Assembly: GCA_964475415.1 (NCBI GenBank)
Contig: CAYYWZ010000022.1
Location: forward strand, 1-53,884
From: CALCMJ01 sp964475415
Lineage (GTDB): Bacteria; Bacteroidota; Bacteroidia; Chitinophagales; Saprospiraceae
Reading direction: 5' to 3'
Length of the DNA: 53,884 nt
Shown: piece after piece, positions 34,544 to 43,953 of the stretch
Layout: each line of letters begins with the position of its first letter
How positions within the stretch are numbered: position 1 is the stretch's first letter
Program-made: the position numbers and the translations under genes
The notes under the pieces: generated by a model
Told to the model about the DNA's origin: nothing
What the model saw: only the letters and a program-made list of their open reading frames with translations
Databases searched by the model: none

Positions 34544-35056
34544 ATGAGAAATTTATCTTTAGTATTATGTTTTATTTTTGCGATCGGAATTTCTGGTTTC
34601 TCGCAAAAAATTGCAATCGTTGATGTAAATCAGATTTTATCAGAGTTATCTGATTATGATAACGCTCAGAAAGAAATTGATAAGATTTCTGCTGATTGGA
34701 GACAAGAGATAGCAGAAGAATTAGATGGGGTTAAGTCTCTTTATAACAAATATCAGGCGGAGCAAGTATTGCTAAGTGATGATATAAAAGTAGAAAGAGA
34801 AAACCAGATTATGGAAAAGGAAAGCGCAGTGAGAGAACTTCAAAAAAGAAGATTTGGTCCTGAAGGTGATCTTTTCAGAAAGAGACAAGAATTGGTCGCA
34901 CCTATCCAAGATAAAGTATTTGCAGCCATAGAAGAATATGCTCAAGATAGAGGATATGATATGATTTTCGATAAAGGCGGTGCAGCAGGTCTACTTTTTG
35001 CTACAGATGCTTTTGACAAAACGGAAGATGTAAAGAGAAAATTAGGAATAAGATAA
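34544..35056 (+). CDS. OmpH/Skp-family periplasmic chaperone
   Basis: 170 residues. The signal peptide ends near GFSQ. IAIVDVNQILSELSDYDNAQ is the conserved first strand and helix of Skp. A long charged helical hairpin follows (about residues 40-115, heptad-like, Lys/Glu-rich), and the last strand is DMIFDKGGAAGLLFA. Skp holds unfolded outer-membrane proteins in the periplasm on their way to the BAM complex, a need consistent with the many barrel proteins in this window. It is the first of two tandem members; the gap of 44 bp and single -7 box suggest one transcript. Confidence 0.9.
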   Translation: MRNLSLVLCFIFAIGISGFSQKIAIVDVNQILSELSDYDNAQKEIDKISADWRQEIAEELDGVKSLYNKYQAEQVLLSDDIKVERENQIMEKESAVRELQKRRFGPEGDLFRKRQELVAPIQDKVFAAIEEYAQDRGYDMIFDKGGAAGLLFATDAFDKTEDVKRKLGIR

Positions 35057-35100
35057 TTTAAATAAACAAATAACTTTTACAAGAATAATAAAAAACTACA

Positions 35101-35610
35101 ATGAAAAGAATAGTATATATATTGACACTATTGGTAGGAATTGGATTCACTAATTCTTTATCAGCACAGAAATTTGGGTATATAAATACACAAGAATTAT
35201 TACAAGGAGTTCCTGAAGTAAAGGAAGCAAATGCGAATATAGAAACGTATAGAGACCAATTGTTAAAGAAGGGACAACAGATGCTTCAGACGCTACAGAC
35301 AAAGTACCAAGATCTAGAAAGGAAGCAAGCGTCAGGAGAAATTTCTCCTAAGCAACTAGAAGTAGAGGCTCAGAACCTTAAGGCTGAAGAGACAAAAATT
35401 ATGGAATTTGAACAAACAAGTCAGCAGAATATTTTACAAAAGAGCGAAACCTTACTTAAGCCTATTAGAGATAAAGTACAAAATGCTATAGATGCAGTCG
35501 CTTCAGAAAATGGATATACATACATATTCGATTACAGTACGGGTTTTGTATTATTTGCAGATCCTAGCCTAGATGTAAGCGCGCAGGTAAGAGCTAAACT
35601 AGGACTCTAA
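35101..35610 (+). CDS. OmpH/Skp-family periplasmic chaperone, second copy
   Basis: 169 residues. The signal peptide ends near LSAQ, then KFGYINTQELLQGVPEVKEA. A coiled-coil hairpin (about residues 45-115) with a Gln/Lys-rich tip follows, and the closing strand is YTYIFDYSTGFVLFADP. The two tandem copies share layout but differ at most positions, so the duplication is old. It would act as a periplasmic holdase. A terminator-like hairpin follows 17 bp after the stop. Confidence 0.9.
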   Translation: MKRIVYILTLLVGIGFTNSLSAQKFGYINTQELLQGVPEVKEANANIETYRDQLLKKGQQMLQTLQTKYQDLERKQASGEISPKQLEVEAQNLKAEETKIMEFEQTSQQNILQKSETLLKPIRDKVQNAIDAVASENGYTYIFDYSTGFVLFADPSLDVSAQVRAKLGL

Positions 35611-35626
35611 TAATCGATTAGAATCA

Positions 35627-35674
35627 AAATTATAAGAGCTTTTGATACATTATTATTGAAGGCTCTTATAATTT
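35627..35674 (+). terminator. Terminator-like hairpin after the ompH pair
   Basis: A perfect 13-bp inverted repeat (AAATTATAAGAGC / GCTCTTATAATTT) has a 22-nt loop and starts 17 bp after the stop codon. The T-run is short, so efficiency is uncertain. Confidence 0.6.
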
Positions 35675-35778
35675 GTAAGCTTTAGGAAACTTTTTCCTTG
35701 ATTTTTGTTTTATCCCTTTACATGATAGTTTATAACATCATGTCAATCCCATCTCACGTTTTAAAAAAATATATTATT

Positions 35779-36282
35779 ATGAAGTTTTTTTATGTTCTAT
35801 TTTTGACATTAATGACAATGACCTCATTTGGTCAGATCGAAGCTCTGAAGGCGGATGCAAAGACCTACGTTAATGCTGTAGTTTATAAGAATTTTGACCA
35901 GATGGTTGCCTATACGCATCCTAATATCATTACACTAGGAGGAGGCAATGAGATGACAATGAAAACAATTGTAGAAGAGAGAAAATCTGTAGATGCACAA
36001 GCTATAACTTATATTTCTGGAGATGTATCTGACCCTACGGATATCATCAATTCTGGTGGAGAGTTACATAGTATTATTACCCAAGAGATTGTAATGGAAA
36101 TAAATGGTAAGAAGTTTAAGTCTTTTACGAACCTCTTAGCGGCTTCATTAGATAATGGAAAAACTTGGAGTTTTGTAAACCTAGATCACTATGACAAAGA
36201 AAGTCTAAAAGTCTTTGTTCCTAGATTTGATCCAGATATGGTCATCCCAGAAGCACCTATTTCTGTGGCCATTGAGAACTAA
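35779..36282 (+). CDS. Exported small protein, NTF2/SnoaL-like
   Basis: 167 residues from the ATG at 35779, which gives the clean signal peptide MKFFYVLFLTLMTMTSFGQ. Frames upstream to 35698 add 27 residues without ATG support at the right place, so I reject the longer version. The mature part (ALKADAKTYVNAVVYKNFDQM ... TNLLAASLDNGKTWSFVNLD) has the helix-then-curved-sheet pattern of NTF2-like proteins. No catalytic residues can be named. It stands between the ompH terminator and the carboxypeptidase gene. Function unknown. Confidence 0.7.
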   Translation: MKFFYVLFLTLMTMTSFGQIEALKADAKTYVNAVVYKNFDQMVAYTHPNIITLGGGNEMTMKTIVEERKSVDAQAITYISGDVSDPTDIINSGGELHSIITQEIVMEINGKKFKSFTNLLAASLDNGKTWSFVNLDHYDKESLKVFVPRFDPDMVIPEAPISVAIEN

Positions 36283-36372
36283 AGAAAAATTTAAATAAAC
36301 TGTATTAGAGTTTTCTTGACAATAACTCACGCTTAGATTTACTATTTTGTGGTATACATAAATACTACAGCG

Positions 36373-38766
36373 ATGAGATATCTAATTTTATTTTTCTTCT
36401 TTTTCTATTCTTCATTCTCCATAGCACAGTCTGATCAATATGCTAGAGCAAGCATTAAGCTTTTTGATAAGAGTATAGATGAGCTATCTAGCTTAGGTAT
36501 AGAAGTAGATCATGGACATCATATTCCCTATAGATACCTTACATCAGATTTCAGCTTAGAAGAAATAGACAGGGTTCGAAGTGCAGGGTTCGAAGTGGAA
36601 ATTCTTATCCCTGATGTAGTAGCCCATTACCAGGATCCTAATAGAATTGTGGAAGGAGACGAAAAAAGCAAACTCGTTGGATGTGATCTTTCCGATCTTG
36701 GAGAATTGTATCCTTATAAGACGCCAGATAATTATAGAGATGGGTCGATAGCTGGTTATTTTACCTATCAAGAAATGCTAGATATTCTCGATGAAATGAG
36801 AGAGAAATATCCTAACCTTATCAGCGCTAAAGAAACTATAGGAGACTATACTACTGTAAACGGCAATCAGATACTTTGGCTAAGAGTTTCAGATAATCCT
36901 GATGTAGATGAAGAAGATGAAGAGGAAGTGCTCTATACCGCATTACATCACGCTAGAGAACCCAACTCACTTTCGCAAATGATTTTTTATCTATGGTATC
37001 TATTAGAAAATTATGAGACAGATCCATACGTAAAATTTTTAGTCGATAATTCTGAAATGTATTTTATCCCCTGTGTGAATCCTGACGGCTATATCTTTAA
37101 TGAGATATCAAATCCTAATGGTGGAGGTGGCTGGAGAAAAAACAGATGGGCAGATGATTACGGTGAGGTATGGGGTGTAGATCTTAATAGAAATTATGGA
37201 TATTTCTGGGGTTTTGATGATGTAGGTTCTTCGTCTAATTATGCCAGTAGTACTTTTAGAGGATTAGAAGCTTTTTCCGAAATAGAAACACAAGCAGTTA
37301 GAGACTTCTGCCTAGATCATTCGTTTAGGTTGACGCTTAACTATCACACTTTTGGCAACTTGCTTATTCATCCTTGGGGATACAGTGATACACCGACAGA
37401 TGAAGATGTAGTTTTCAAAGCTTTCGGCAATGCAATGAATGAGGAGAACGCCTTTACACTAGGAACAGGATCTCAGACTGTAGGATATATTGTAAATGGA
37501 GTTAGCGACGACTGGATGTATGGTGCAGAAGAGTTATCTGTAAAAAGTTATTCTTTCACACCCGAGGTGGGAGCTAATACAGATGGCTTCTGGCCTGACG
37601 AAAGTAGAATAGACTTATTGAACAGATCAGTACTTGCGCAGAATCTTACTATGGCACATCTAGTTATAGATAGACTAGAGGTAATAGAAACAAATCCTGT
37701 AGATGTAATTACTGAGAGAGAAGGTAATATTTTTGCCAATGCTAAGATGATAGGATTATCTGGAGGAAGTGGTATGATAAGTTTAGTTTCTGACAATAGC
37801 AGTGTAGTTATAGATACTGATCCTATAGATTATAATTACACATTCTGGGAGGCAGAAGATTTTGTCTTTAACTTTAGTTTAGGAGATGATATTTTGGATG
37901 GGGACCTATTAGATTTTTATGTCGTTTCAGATAATGGTTCGTTCAAGGATTCTTTGCAGATCACTAAAACTTTTTTGGAAAACACAGGTAACCTCACACC
38001 AGTTTTTGCTGATGAGGTAACTGATCTTAATAATTGGAATTCTGATGGATGGGAACTTTCTATGTCAGAATTTGTGTCGGCACCATTTTCTATAACAGAT
38101 TCTGAGGAAGGAAACTATCCTCCTGCTGCTAATAAGAATATAGAATTAGTAGAGAAAATAGACCTAAGTGATGCAAGGTTTGCTTCTCTTAATTTCTATG
38201 CCAAGTGGGATATAGAAAATGATTTTGATTTTGTCCAGATACTAGCATCTACAGATCAGATAAACTATGTTCCTCTTTGTGGAAAATTTACCAATGAGGG
38301 TACAACAAACCAGAGAATAGGTGAGCCATTATATGATGGAGTAATGGAGGATTGGGTATTAGAGGAAATGAGTTTGGCTGATTTTTTAGGAGAAGAAATA
38401 ACGGTAAGACTAGAATTCAGAAGTGATAACTTTGTCGAAGGAGATGGCTTTTATTTTGATGATGTATCTGTCAATATATTGTCAGAAATTACCTCTTCTA
38501 GTGAAGACCTAGAATATAATAGAGCGATCACTATTGTCCCTAATCCTGCTGGTATACAAACAGAAATTAACATTCCTTCTGAACTGGTAGGGCAAAATAC
38601 TAAACTGATAATAATTAATAATATAGGTCAGCTAGTACATTCTCAGAGCGTACTATCACCTAAGGTAAATCTAGATACTGATATATACGATAATGGCGTA
38701 TACTGGCTTAGAATCACAGCAGAAAATGGTTTAGTGATAAATAAGAAACTGATAATTCAAAAATAG
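36373..38766 (+). CDS. T9SS-exported M14 zinc carboxypeptidase
   Basis: 797 residues from the ATG at 36373, giving the signal peptide MRYLILFFFFFYSSFSIAQ. The M14 domain (about 120-430) has zinc ligands in ALHHAREPNS (His193, Glu196) and NYHTFGN (His325). GVDLNRNYGYFW supplies substrate-binding residues and FTPEVGAN the catalytic Glu398. Ig-like and MAM-like beta domains follow (about 440-715). The last 80 residues, from TIVPNPAGIQTEINIPSEL to KKLIIQK, are a T9SS type A sorting domain. It would trim C-terminal residues from peptides outside the cell as part of protein feeding. A GTG at 36349 is possible but less likely. Confidence 0.93.
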   Translation: MRYLILFFFFFYSSFSIAQSDQYARASIKLFDKSIDELSSLGIEVDHGHHIPYRYLTSDFSLEEIDRVRSAGFEVEILIPDVVAHYQDPNRIVEGDEKSKLVGCDLSDLGELYPYKTPDNYRDGSIAGYFTYQEMLDILDEMREKYPNLISAKETIGDYTTVNGNQILWLRVSDNPDVDEEDEEEVLYTALHHAREPNSLSQMIFYLWYLLENYETDPYVKFLVDNSEMYFIPCVNPDGYIFNEISNPNGGGGWRKNRWADDYGEVWGVDLNRNYGYFWGFDDVGSSSNYASSTFRGLEAFSEIETQAVRDFCLDHSFRLTLNYHTFGNLLIHPWGYSDTPTDEDVVFKAFGNAMNEENAFTLGTGSQTVGYIVNGVSDDWMYGAEELSVKSYSFTPEVGANTDGFWPDESRIDLLNRSVLAQNLTMAHLVIDRLEVIETNPVDVITEREGNIFANAKMIGLSGGSGMISLVSDNSSVVIDTDPIDYNYTFWEAEDFVFNFSLGDDILDGDLLDFYVVSDNGSFKDSLQITKTFLENTGNLTPVFADEVTDLNNWNSDGWELSMSEFVSAPFSITDSEEGNYPPAANKNIELVEKIDLSDARFASLNFYAKWDIENDFDFVQILASTDQINYVPLCGKFTNEGTTNQRIGEPLYDGVMEDWVLEEMSLADFLGEEITVRLEFRSDNFVEGDGFYFDDVSVNILSEITSSSEDLEYNRAITIVPNPAGIQTEINIPSELVGQNTKLIIINNIGQLVHSQSVLSPKVNLDTDIYDNGVYWLRITAENGLVINKKLIIQK

Positions 38767-38839
38767 ATAAAGAGTTAATGGATATAAATTAATTTACAGA
38801 TTACTATACCAATAGCTAGACTAAGATGGACTGTAGAAC

Positions 38840-39913
38840 ATGATAAAAAAGAAATTTATTAGTTTATTCTTTCCTCATGATCAAAAAACACATCACAATA
38901 AATCACTTGATGGACTTAGAGGTGTTGCAGTTTTACTAGTCTTATTGTCTCACTCAAGTAATGCTAGTCTATTTTTTCATGAGAGTCTAAATTTTCAAAA
39001 AATTGGTAAGGTAGGGGTTTACTTATTTTTTTTACTATCAGCATATTTGTTAGACAGACAAGTAACAATTGCTATACGATCTAAAGACACCCAGTCGGTA
39101 TATTGGAAAAATTATTTTTTAAGAAGATTCTTGAGAATTTATCCTTTGTTTTTTCTGGCATTACTTCTTCATTGGTTATTTACTGTGGTCGGAATCCAGA
39201 CTGTTATTGGAGGATTTACAGATGTTTGGAAACATCTTCTTTTGATGAAGGGAGATAGTATTTTTTGGTCCATACCTGCGGAGTTTAAATATTATTTCAT
39301 ATCACCTATCATTATACTTATCTGCCATAAAGTAATTAAGTGGCGATTAAGTAGATTGATTTTTGCCTATTCTATTCTTATTATTTCGACCATATTTTTA
39401 GAGGGGATATATGCCTTACCACAGATATCAACTATAAAGTATTTTACGGTTTTCCTTACTGGAACTTTAATAGCTATATATGAGATCGTATACAAGAATG
39501 ATGAGACTAAGGGAGTTAGCTTCAGAGTCCTTAATGTGATAGGCTTTATTTCTTTTGCTATTGTTCTAATATCTAATCCTTATTTTTTCGAGCAGCTGTT
39601 TCATACTAAAGTTGATTTCCATTCATCTTTTTTTTTGTTGCCTTATGCTATTTTGTGGGGATTGATTCTGTGGTCAGGGAAGTATGGAAAAGGTATTATA
39701 AAATTTATACTAGAAACTAGAATTCTCAGATACATTGGCACCATAAGCTATAGTATATATTTGTTCCATAGTTTAGTATTGAAAGTGGTGATAAAAACAA
39801 GTATATATTCCCCTATAAAAATTTATCTCTTCTTTGTCATAACTATCCTATTCTCTAGTATAACTTACTTGCTTGTCGAAAAGCCGATGTCTAAAATTAG
39901 AATAAGAAGGTGA
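38840..39913 (+). CDS. Acyltransferase-3 family membrane protein (OafA/YrhL-like)
   Basis: 357 residues with about ten hydrophobic segments. The family opening LDGLRGVAVLLVLLSHSSNA carries the conserved catalytic-type His after the first helix. RRFLRIYPLFFLALLLHW is the conserved Arg region and YSIYLFHSLVLKVVI the C-terminal His motif. These proteins O-acetylate surface glycans, moving acetyl-CoA-derived groups across the inner membrane. It is a single gene between the carboxypeptidase and a strong terminator. It could modify the glycan of the main locus, 15 kb away; that is inference. Confidence 0.9.
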   Translation: MIKKKFISLFFPHDQKTHHNKSLDGLRGVAVLLVLLSHSSNASLFFHESLNFQKIGKVGVYLFFLLSAYLLDRQVTIAIRSKDTQSVYWKNYFLRRFLRIYPLFFLALLLHWLFTVVGIQTVIGGFTDVWKHLLLMKGDSIFWSIPAEFKYYFISPIIILICHKVIKWRLSRLIFAYSILIISTIFLEGIYALPQISTIKYFTVFLTGTLIAIYEIVYKNDETKGVSFRVLNVIGFISFAIVLISNPYFFEQLFHTKVDFHSSFFLLPYAILWGLILWSGKYGKGIIKFILETRILRYIGTISYSIYLFHSLVLKVVIKTSIYSPIKIYLFFVITILFSSITYLLVEKPMSKIRIRR

Positions 39914-39924
39914 ATTGTTAATAC

Positions 39925-39971
39925 AAAAAAAGCTATAGCGAATCCTATATTGATTCGCTATAGCTTTTTTT
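39925..39971. terminator. Strong bidirectional terminator between the acyltransferase and carB
   Basis: A perfect 20-bp inverted repeat has a 7-nt loop. The core AGCTATAGCGAATC pairs with its complement and A7/T7 tails lie outside, so it can serve both convergent genes. It is the only convergent junction in the window with a clear terminator. Confidence 0.92.
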
Positions 39972-39996
39972 TTACTGAGATCATATATTATTTACT

Positions 39997-42813
39997 CTAC
40001 CTCGTAAGATACATGTTCCGCTCTTTATCTAGCTTTCTAAAGAATGGATCTTCTAGATCTTTAATAAACCTGATTGCTTCACCTGTAGACTTCATCTCTG
40101 GTCCTAGTTGCTTATCTACATTAGGGAATTTATTAAATGAGAATACCGGTACTTTGATAGCATAGCCATCCATCTTGTTTTCTAGATCGTAGTCTTTAAG
40201 TTTTTTATGACCTATCATAACCTCAGTAGCAATTTTCAGATAAGGGATACCGTAAGCCTTGGCAATAAACGGAGTAGTTCTAGAAGCCCTTGGATTAGCT
40301 TCTATAACATATACCTGTTCATCCTTGATAGCAAATTGTATATTGATAAGTCCCTTTATGTTCAGCGCTAGTGCTAACTTTTTAGTATGCTTTTTCATAG
40401 TCTCTAATACCTGATCACTTAGACTATAAGGAGGTAATACTGCAGAGCTATCTCCAGAATGAATTCCTGCAGGCTCTATATGTTCCATGATACCCATGAT
40501 ATACACATCTTCTCCGTCGCATATTGCATCTATTTCGGCTTCCTTAGCTCTTTCTAGGAACTGATCTATCAGTACCTTGTTGTCTGGAAGGTGCTTAAAT
40601 ATACTTAGTACATGTCTTTCTAGTTCTTCGTCATTAAGTACAATTCTCATCCGCTGACCACCTAGTACATAAGAAGGTCTAACCAGTACTGGATAACTTA
40701 CCTCGTTAGCAATTTCTATAGCGTTATCTATATCTTTTGCTACACCATATTTAGGGTATGGAATTCCTAGCTCTTTGAGTAGATCTGAGAACCGACCTCT
40801 ATCTTCAGCAAGATCCATAGAGTTGTAACTTGTCCCCATTATTTTTATTCCTTCTTTATGGAATTTCTCTGCTAGCTTTAGAGCAGTTTGTCCACCTAGC
40901 TGCACGATGATACCTTCAGGCTTTTCTAACTCTATAATCTCTTCTATATGTTCCCAGAATACAGGTTCAAAGTATAACTTATCAGCAACATCAAAATCTG
41001 TAGAAACTGTTTCTGGATTACAATTGATCATGATAGATTCATACCCTGCATTTTTTAGAGCCATAAGTCCATGTACACAGCAGTAATCAAACTCTATTCC
41101 TTGACCTATTCTGTTAGGTCCAGAGCCTAATACAATAACTTTTTTATTGTCTGTCGGTATGCTTTCATTTTCTGTGTCAAAAGTTGAGTAGAAGTATGGC
41201 GTCTTAGCCTCGAATTCTGCAGCGCAGGTATCTACCATTTTATAAGTCCTTTTTATACCCAGTGCTTTTCTTTGCTTGGTAACATCTTTTTCTTCTATTC
41301 TCATCAGCCATGCAAGCTGTAAATCCGAATATCCTACCTGTTTCAGTTCCATAAACATATCTCTCGGGATATCCTCAGGAACATTGTATTTCATTAGAGC
41401 TTCTTCATACTTCACCAGTCTCTTGATCTGGGTCAGATACCACATATCTATTTTTGTGAGCTTGAAAACCGTTTTTAATGGTACTCCTAATCTTATAGCA
41501 TCTTTTATTCTATATACTCTATCATCAGAAGGCGTTTCTAATCTTCTAAGGATATCCTCCGTTCTTATCCATTCTTTTTTATCAGCACCTAATCCCGCTC
41601 TATTATTTTCTTGTGATTGACATGCTTTTTGTAAGGCTTCTAAGAAAGTCCTCCCTATAGCCATTACTTCTCCTACTGACTTCATCTGTAAACCGAGGTA
41701 AGGATCAGAACCGTAGAATTTGTCAAAATTCCATCGAGGCATTTTTACAATCACGTAATCTAGTGTAGGTTCGAAGTATGCTGAAGTGGTTTTAGTTATT
41801 TGATTTTTTAACTCATCTAAATTATATCCGATTGCAAGTTTAGCAGCTATCTTGGCAATAGGGTATCCTGTAGCCTTACTTGCCAAAGCGGAAGATCTAG
41901 ATACCCTAGGATTTATTTCTATGATAATAAGATCTTCAGTTTCAGGATCTATTGCAAACTGTACATTACAGCCTCCTGCAAAATTACCCAGCGATCTCAT
42001 AAGCTGGATTCCATCATTACGCATACGCTGATAAGCTGTATCAGAAAGGGTCATAGCTGGCGCCACAGTAATACTATCTCCGGTATGTATTCCCATAGGA
42101 TCCATGTTCTCTACCGTACATATGATAGTTACATTGTCATTATTATCTCTAAGCAACTCTAGTTCATATTCTTTCCATCCTAGTACAGCTTTTTCTACAA
42201 GCACTTCGTGTGTAGGAGAGGCATCTAATCCTCTTCTGAGTGCTTCATCGAAGTCTTTTTCTTCCATCACGAAGCCTCCTCCTGTTCCACCTAGTGTGTA
42301 ACTAGGTCTAATTACAAGCGGAAAACCTATTTTTTGTGAAGCATCTTTTCCTTCTAAAAATGAATTTGCAATAAAGGATGGCGCTACATGCATCCCTAAT
42401 GAGATCACGTGTTTTCTGAAGGCTTCTCTATTTTCTGCAAGCTCTATCGCATCTAGATCTACACCGACAAGTTTTACATCATATTTCTTCCATAATCCTT
42501 GCTTACCAGCTTCTATAGCAAGATTTAGAGCGGTCTGGCCACCCATAGTTGCTAGCACAGCATCTATTTTTCTCTCTTTCAGAATATGCTCGAGACTATC
42601 AACTGTAAGGGGAAGAAGGTAGATATGATCTGCAGTCATTGGATCAGTCATAATCGTCGCAGGATTAGAATTGATCAGACTTACTTCTATTCCTTCCTCT
42701 CTTAGAGACTTAGAAGCTTGAGTTCCTGAGTAGTCAAACTCACAAGCTTGACCTATAATAATAGGCCCACTTCCTATTATTAGAATTGATTTTATCGAAT
42801 TATCTTTTGGCAT
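39997..42813 (-). CDS. carB: Carbamoyl-phosphate synthase large subunit, short form
   Basis: 938 residues from the ATG at 42813; the TTG at 42846 lies within the predicted -7 box and is rejected. Two homologous halves are seen: SILIIGSGPIIIGQACEFDY with ATP-grasp 1 (about 130-330), and VIVLGSGPNRIGQGIEFDYC near 560 with ATP-grasp 2 (about 680-870). It makes carbamoyl phosphate from bicarbonate, glutamine-derived ammonia and two ATP for arginine and pyrimidine synthesis. It ends soon after the second ATP-grasp domain and lacks most or all of the roughly 130-residue MGS-like allosteric domain of the E. coli protein (about 1070 residues). Other Bacteroidota have this short form. carA is not in the window. 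Confidence 0.95.
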   Translation of the reverse strand: MPKDNSIKSILIIGSGPIIIGQACEFDYSGTQASKSLREEGIEVSLINSNPATIMTDPMTADHIYLLPLTVDSLEHILKERKIDAVLATMGGQTALNLAIEAGKQGLWKKYDVKLVGVDLDAIELAENREAFRKHVISLGMHVAPSFIANSFLEGKDASQKIGFPLVIRPSYTLGGTGGGFVMEEKDFDEALRRGLDASPTHEVLVEKAVLGWKEYELELLRDNNDNVTIICTVENMDPMGIHTGDSITVAPAMTLSDTAYQRMRNDGIQLMRSLGNFAGGCNVQFAIDPETEDLIIIEINPRVSRSSALASKATGYPIAKIAAKLAIGYNLDELKNQITKTTSAYFEPTLDYVIVKMPRWNFDKFYGSDPYLGLQMKSVGEVMAIGRTFLEALQKACQSQENNRAGLGADKKEWIRTEDILRRLETPSDDRVYRIKDAIRLGVPLKTVFKLTKIDMWYLTQIKRLVKYEEALMKYNVPEDIPRDMFMELKQVGYSDLQLAWLMRIEEKDVTKQRKALGIKRTYKMVDTCAAEFEAKTPYFYSTFDTENESIPTDNKKVIVLGSGPNRIGQGIEFDYCCVHGLMALKNAGYESIMINCNPETVSTDFDVADKLYFEPVFWEHIEEIIELEKPEGIIVQLGGQTALKLAEKFHKEGIKIMGTSYNSMDLAEDRGRFSDLLKELGIPYPKYGVAKDIDNAIEIANEVSYPVLVRPSYVLGGQRMRIVLNDEELERHVLSIFKHLPDNKVLIDQFLERAKEAEIDAICDGEDVYIMGIMEHIEPAGIHSGDSSAVLPPYSLSDQVLETMKKHTKKLALALNIKGLINIQFAIKDEQVYVIEANPRASRTTPFIAKAYGIPYLKIATEVMIGHKKLKDYDLENKMDGYAIKVPVFSFNKFPNVDKQLGPEMKSTGEAIRFIKDLEDPFFRKLDKERNMYLTR

Positions 42814-42843
42814 TCTTTTATTTGGCTGGTAATAAATTGCTTG

Positions 42844-42851
42844 CAAATATA
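42844..42851 (-). promoter_or_regulatory. -7 box for carB
   Basis: On the minus strand this reads TATATTTG, an exact TAnnTTTG match, 30 bp before the carB ATG. It also decides against the upstream TTG start at 42846. Confidence 0.5.
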
Positions 42852-42889
42852 GATATTCGTTTTTATTTAATGTATAACTGCTCTTGAGA

Positions 42890-43828
42890 ATGAATAAAAT
42901 ATTAATTACTGATTTAGTTCACCCTATACTTTTGGATAAGTTGAGAGCTTTATCTTTCGATGTACATTATCTACCTACCATCACTTATAATGAGTTTCTT
43001 GCGGTTGTCAATAATTATTATGGGGTTGTAATTAATAGTAAGATCAAGATGAACAAACAAGCCATAGATAAGGCTAAGAAGTTATCCTTTATAGCTAGGT
43101 TGGGATCAGGGCTAGATATTATAGATCTGCCATATTGTAAGGAAAAAGAAATAGAAGTGATCAGTTCCCCAGGGGGTAACAAAAATGCTGTAGCAGAGCA
43201 TGCTATGGGTATGTTATTATGTTTGTCAAATAATCTGTTAAGAGCAGATTCAGAAGTAAGAAACCTACAATGGAATAGGGAGAAGAATAGAGGATTTGAA
43301 CTTGCAGGCAAAACCATAGGAATAATCGGATTTGGAAATAATGGAAGTGCATTTGCTAGAAAGTGGCAAGGATGGGATGTTAAGGTACTCGCTTATGATA
43401 AATATAAGCGAAATTACGCCGAGGATATGCCGTGGGTTGAAGAAGTTGATATCGATAAATTAATAGAAAAATCTGAGATAATAAGCCTTCATATACCGCT
43501 GACAGAAGAAACCAACAGGATTGTGGATAAATCTTTTCTATCTCGATGTCAAAAAGATTTTATCCTTATAAATACATCTAGAGGCAAGATTATAAATACA
43601 CAAGATCTTATAGAATTTTTACAATCTGAGCATATAAAGGGAGCTTGCCTAGACGTCTTTGAAAACGAAAAACCGTTACAATACAATGATAATGAGAAAG
43701 TTATGTATGATGCTCTGTTTTCGATGGATCAGGTAGTGCTGTCTCCTCACATTGCTGGATGGACTAAGGAGTCTTTGTTCAATATTGCAAGTATTATAGC
43801 GGACAAAATCAAGTTATATCGAGCGTAA
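42890..43828 (+). CDS. D-isomer-specific 2-hydroxyacid dehydrogenase
   Basis: 312 residues from the ATG at 42890. The catalytic domain has IARLGSGLDIIDLPYC near residue 71 and the NAD-binding fold GIIGFGNNGSAFARKWQGWD near 144. The catalytic Arg lies in NTSRGKIINTQDL, the Glu in FENEKPL and the His in LSPHIAGWTKES. Family members reduce 2-keto acids or oxidise 3-phosphoglycerate (SerA-like); the sequence alone does not settle the substrate. It is divergent from carB with about 75 bp between start codons, and it is followed by a 12-bp palindrome. Confidence 0.88.
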   Translation: MNKILITDLVHPILLDKLRALSFDVHYLPTITYNEFLAVVNNYYGVVINSKIKMNKQAIDKAKKLSFIARLGSGLDIIDLPYCKEKEIEVISSPGGNKNAVAEHAMGMLLCLSNNLLRADSEVRNLQWNREKNRGFELAGKTIGIIGFGNNGSAFARKWQGWDVKVLAYDKYKRNYAEDMPWVEEVDIDKLIEKSEIISLHIPLTEETNRIVDKSFLSRCQKDFILINTSRGKIINTQDLIEFLQSEHIKGACLDVFENEKPLQYNDNEKVMYDALFSMDQVVLSPHIAGWTKESLFNIASIIADKIKLYRA

Positions 43829-43830
43829 GG

Positions 43831-43842
43831 CAATAATTATTG
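43831..43842. promoter_or_regulatory. Perfect 12-bp palindrome downstream of the dehydrogenase gene
   Basis: CAATAATTATTG is fully symmetric, and with flanking AAGG and TCCTT it is nearly a 21-bp dyad. It lies 32 bp before the -33 box of the receptor promoter, so an operator is possible. Chance cannot be excluded in AT-rich DNA. Confidence 0.25.
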
Positions 43843-43873
43843 TCCTTGCTGAGACTTGTAAAAACAGAAAAAT

Positions 43874-43904
43874 TTTGACGAACTTCCATTATTTAGTAAC
43901 ATTG
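43874..43904 (+). promoter_or_regulatory. Promoter for the receptor/cargo/PorV-like operon
   Basis: TTTG at 43874-43877 is followed after 19 bp by TAACATTG at 43897-43904. The first box is exact and the second differs by one base from TAnnTTTG, with the expected spacing. The ATG follows 49 bp later. Confidence 0.55.
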
Positions 43905-43953
43905 CAGACTTCATAGAAGCGGACTAATATTTTATTTGGAAAATTAACATCGT

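Noticed and set aside
34544..35610. Tandem ompH genes as a recent duplication
   Set aside because: The two proteins share layout only. Most positions differ, so the copies are old and this tandem arrangement is common in the phylum.
39950..40165. Plus-strand 71-residue reading frame overlapping the carB terminator and 3' end
   Set aside because: It runs through the terminator stem and antisense to carB, with no recognisable domain.
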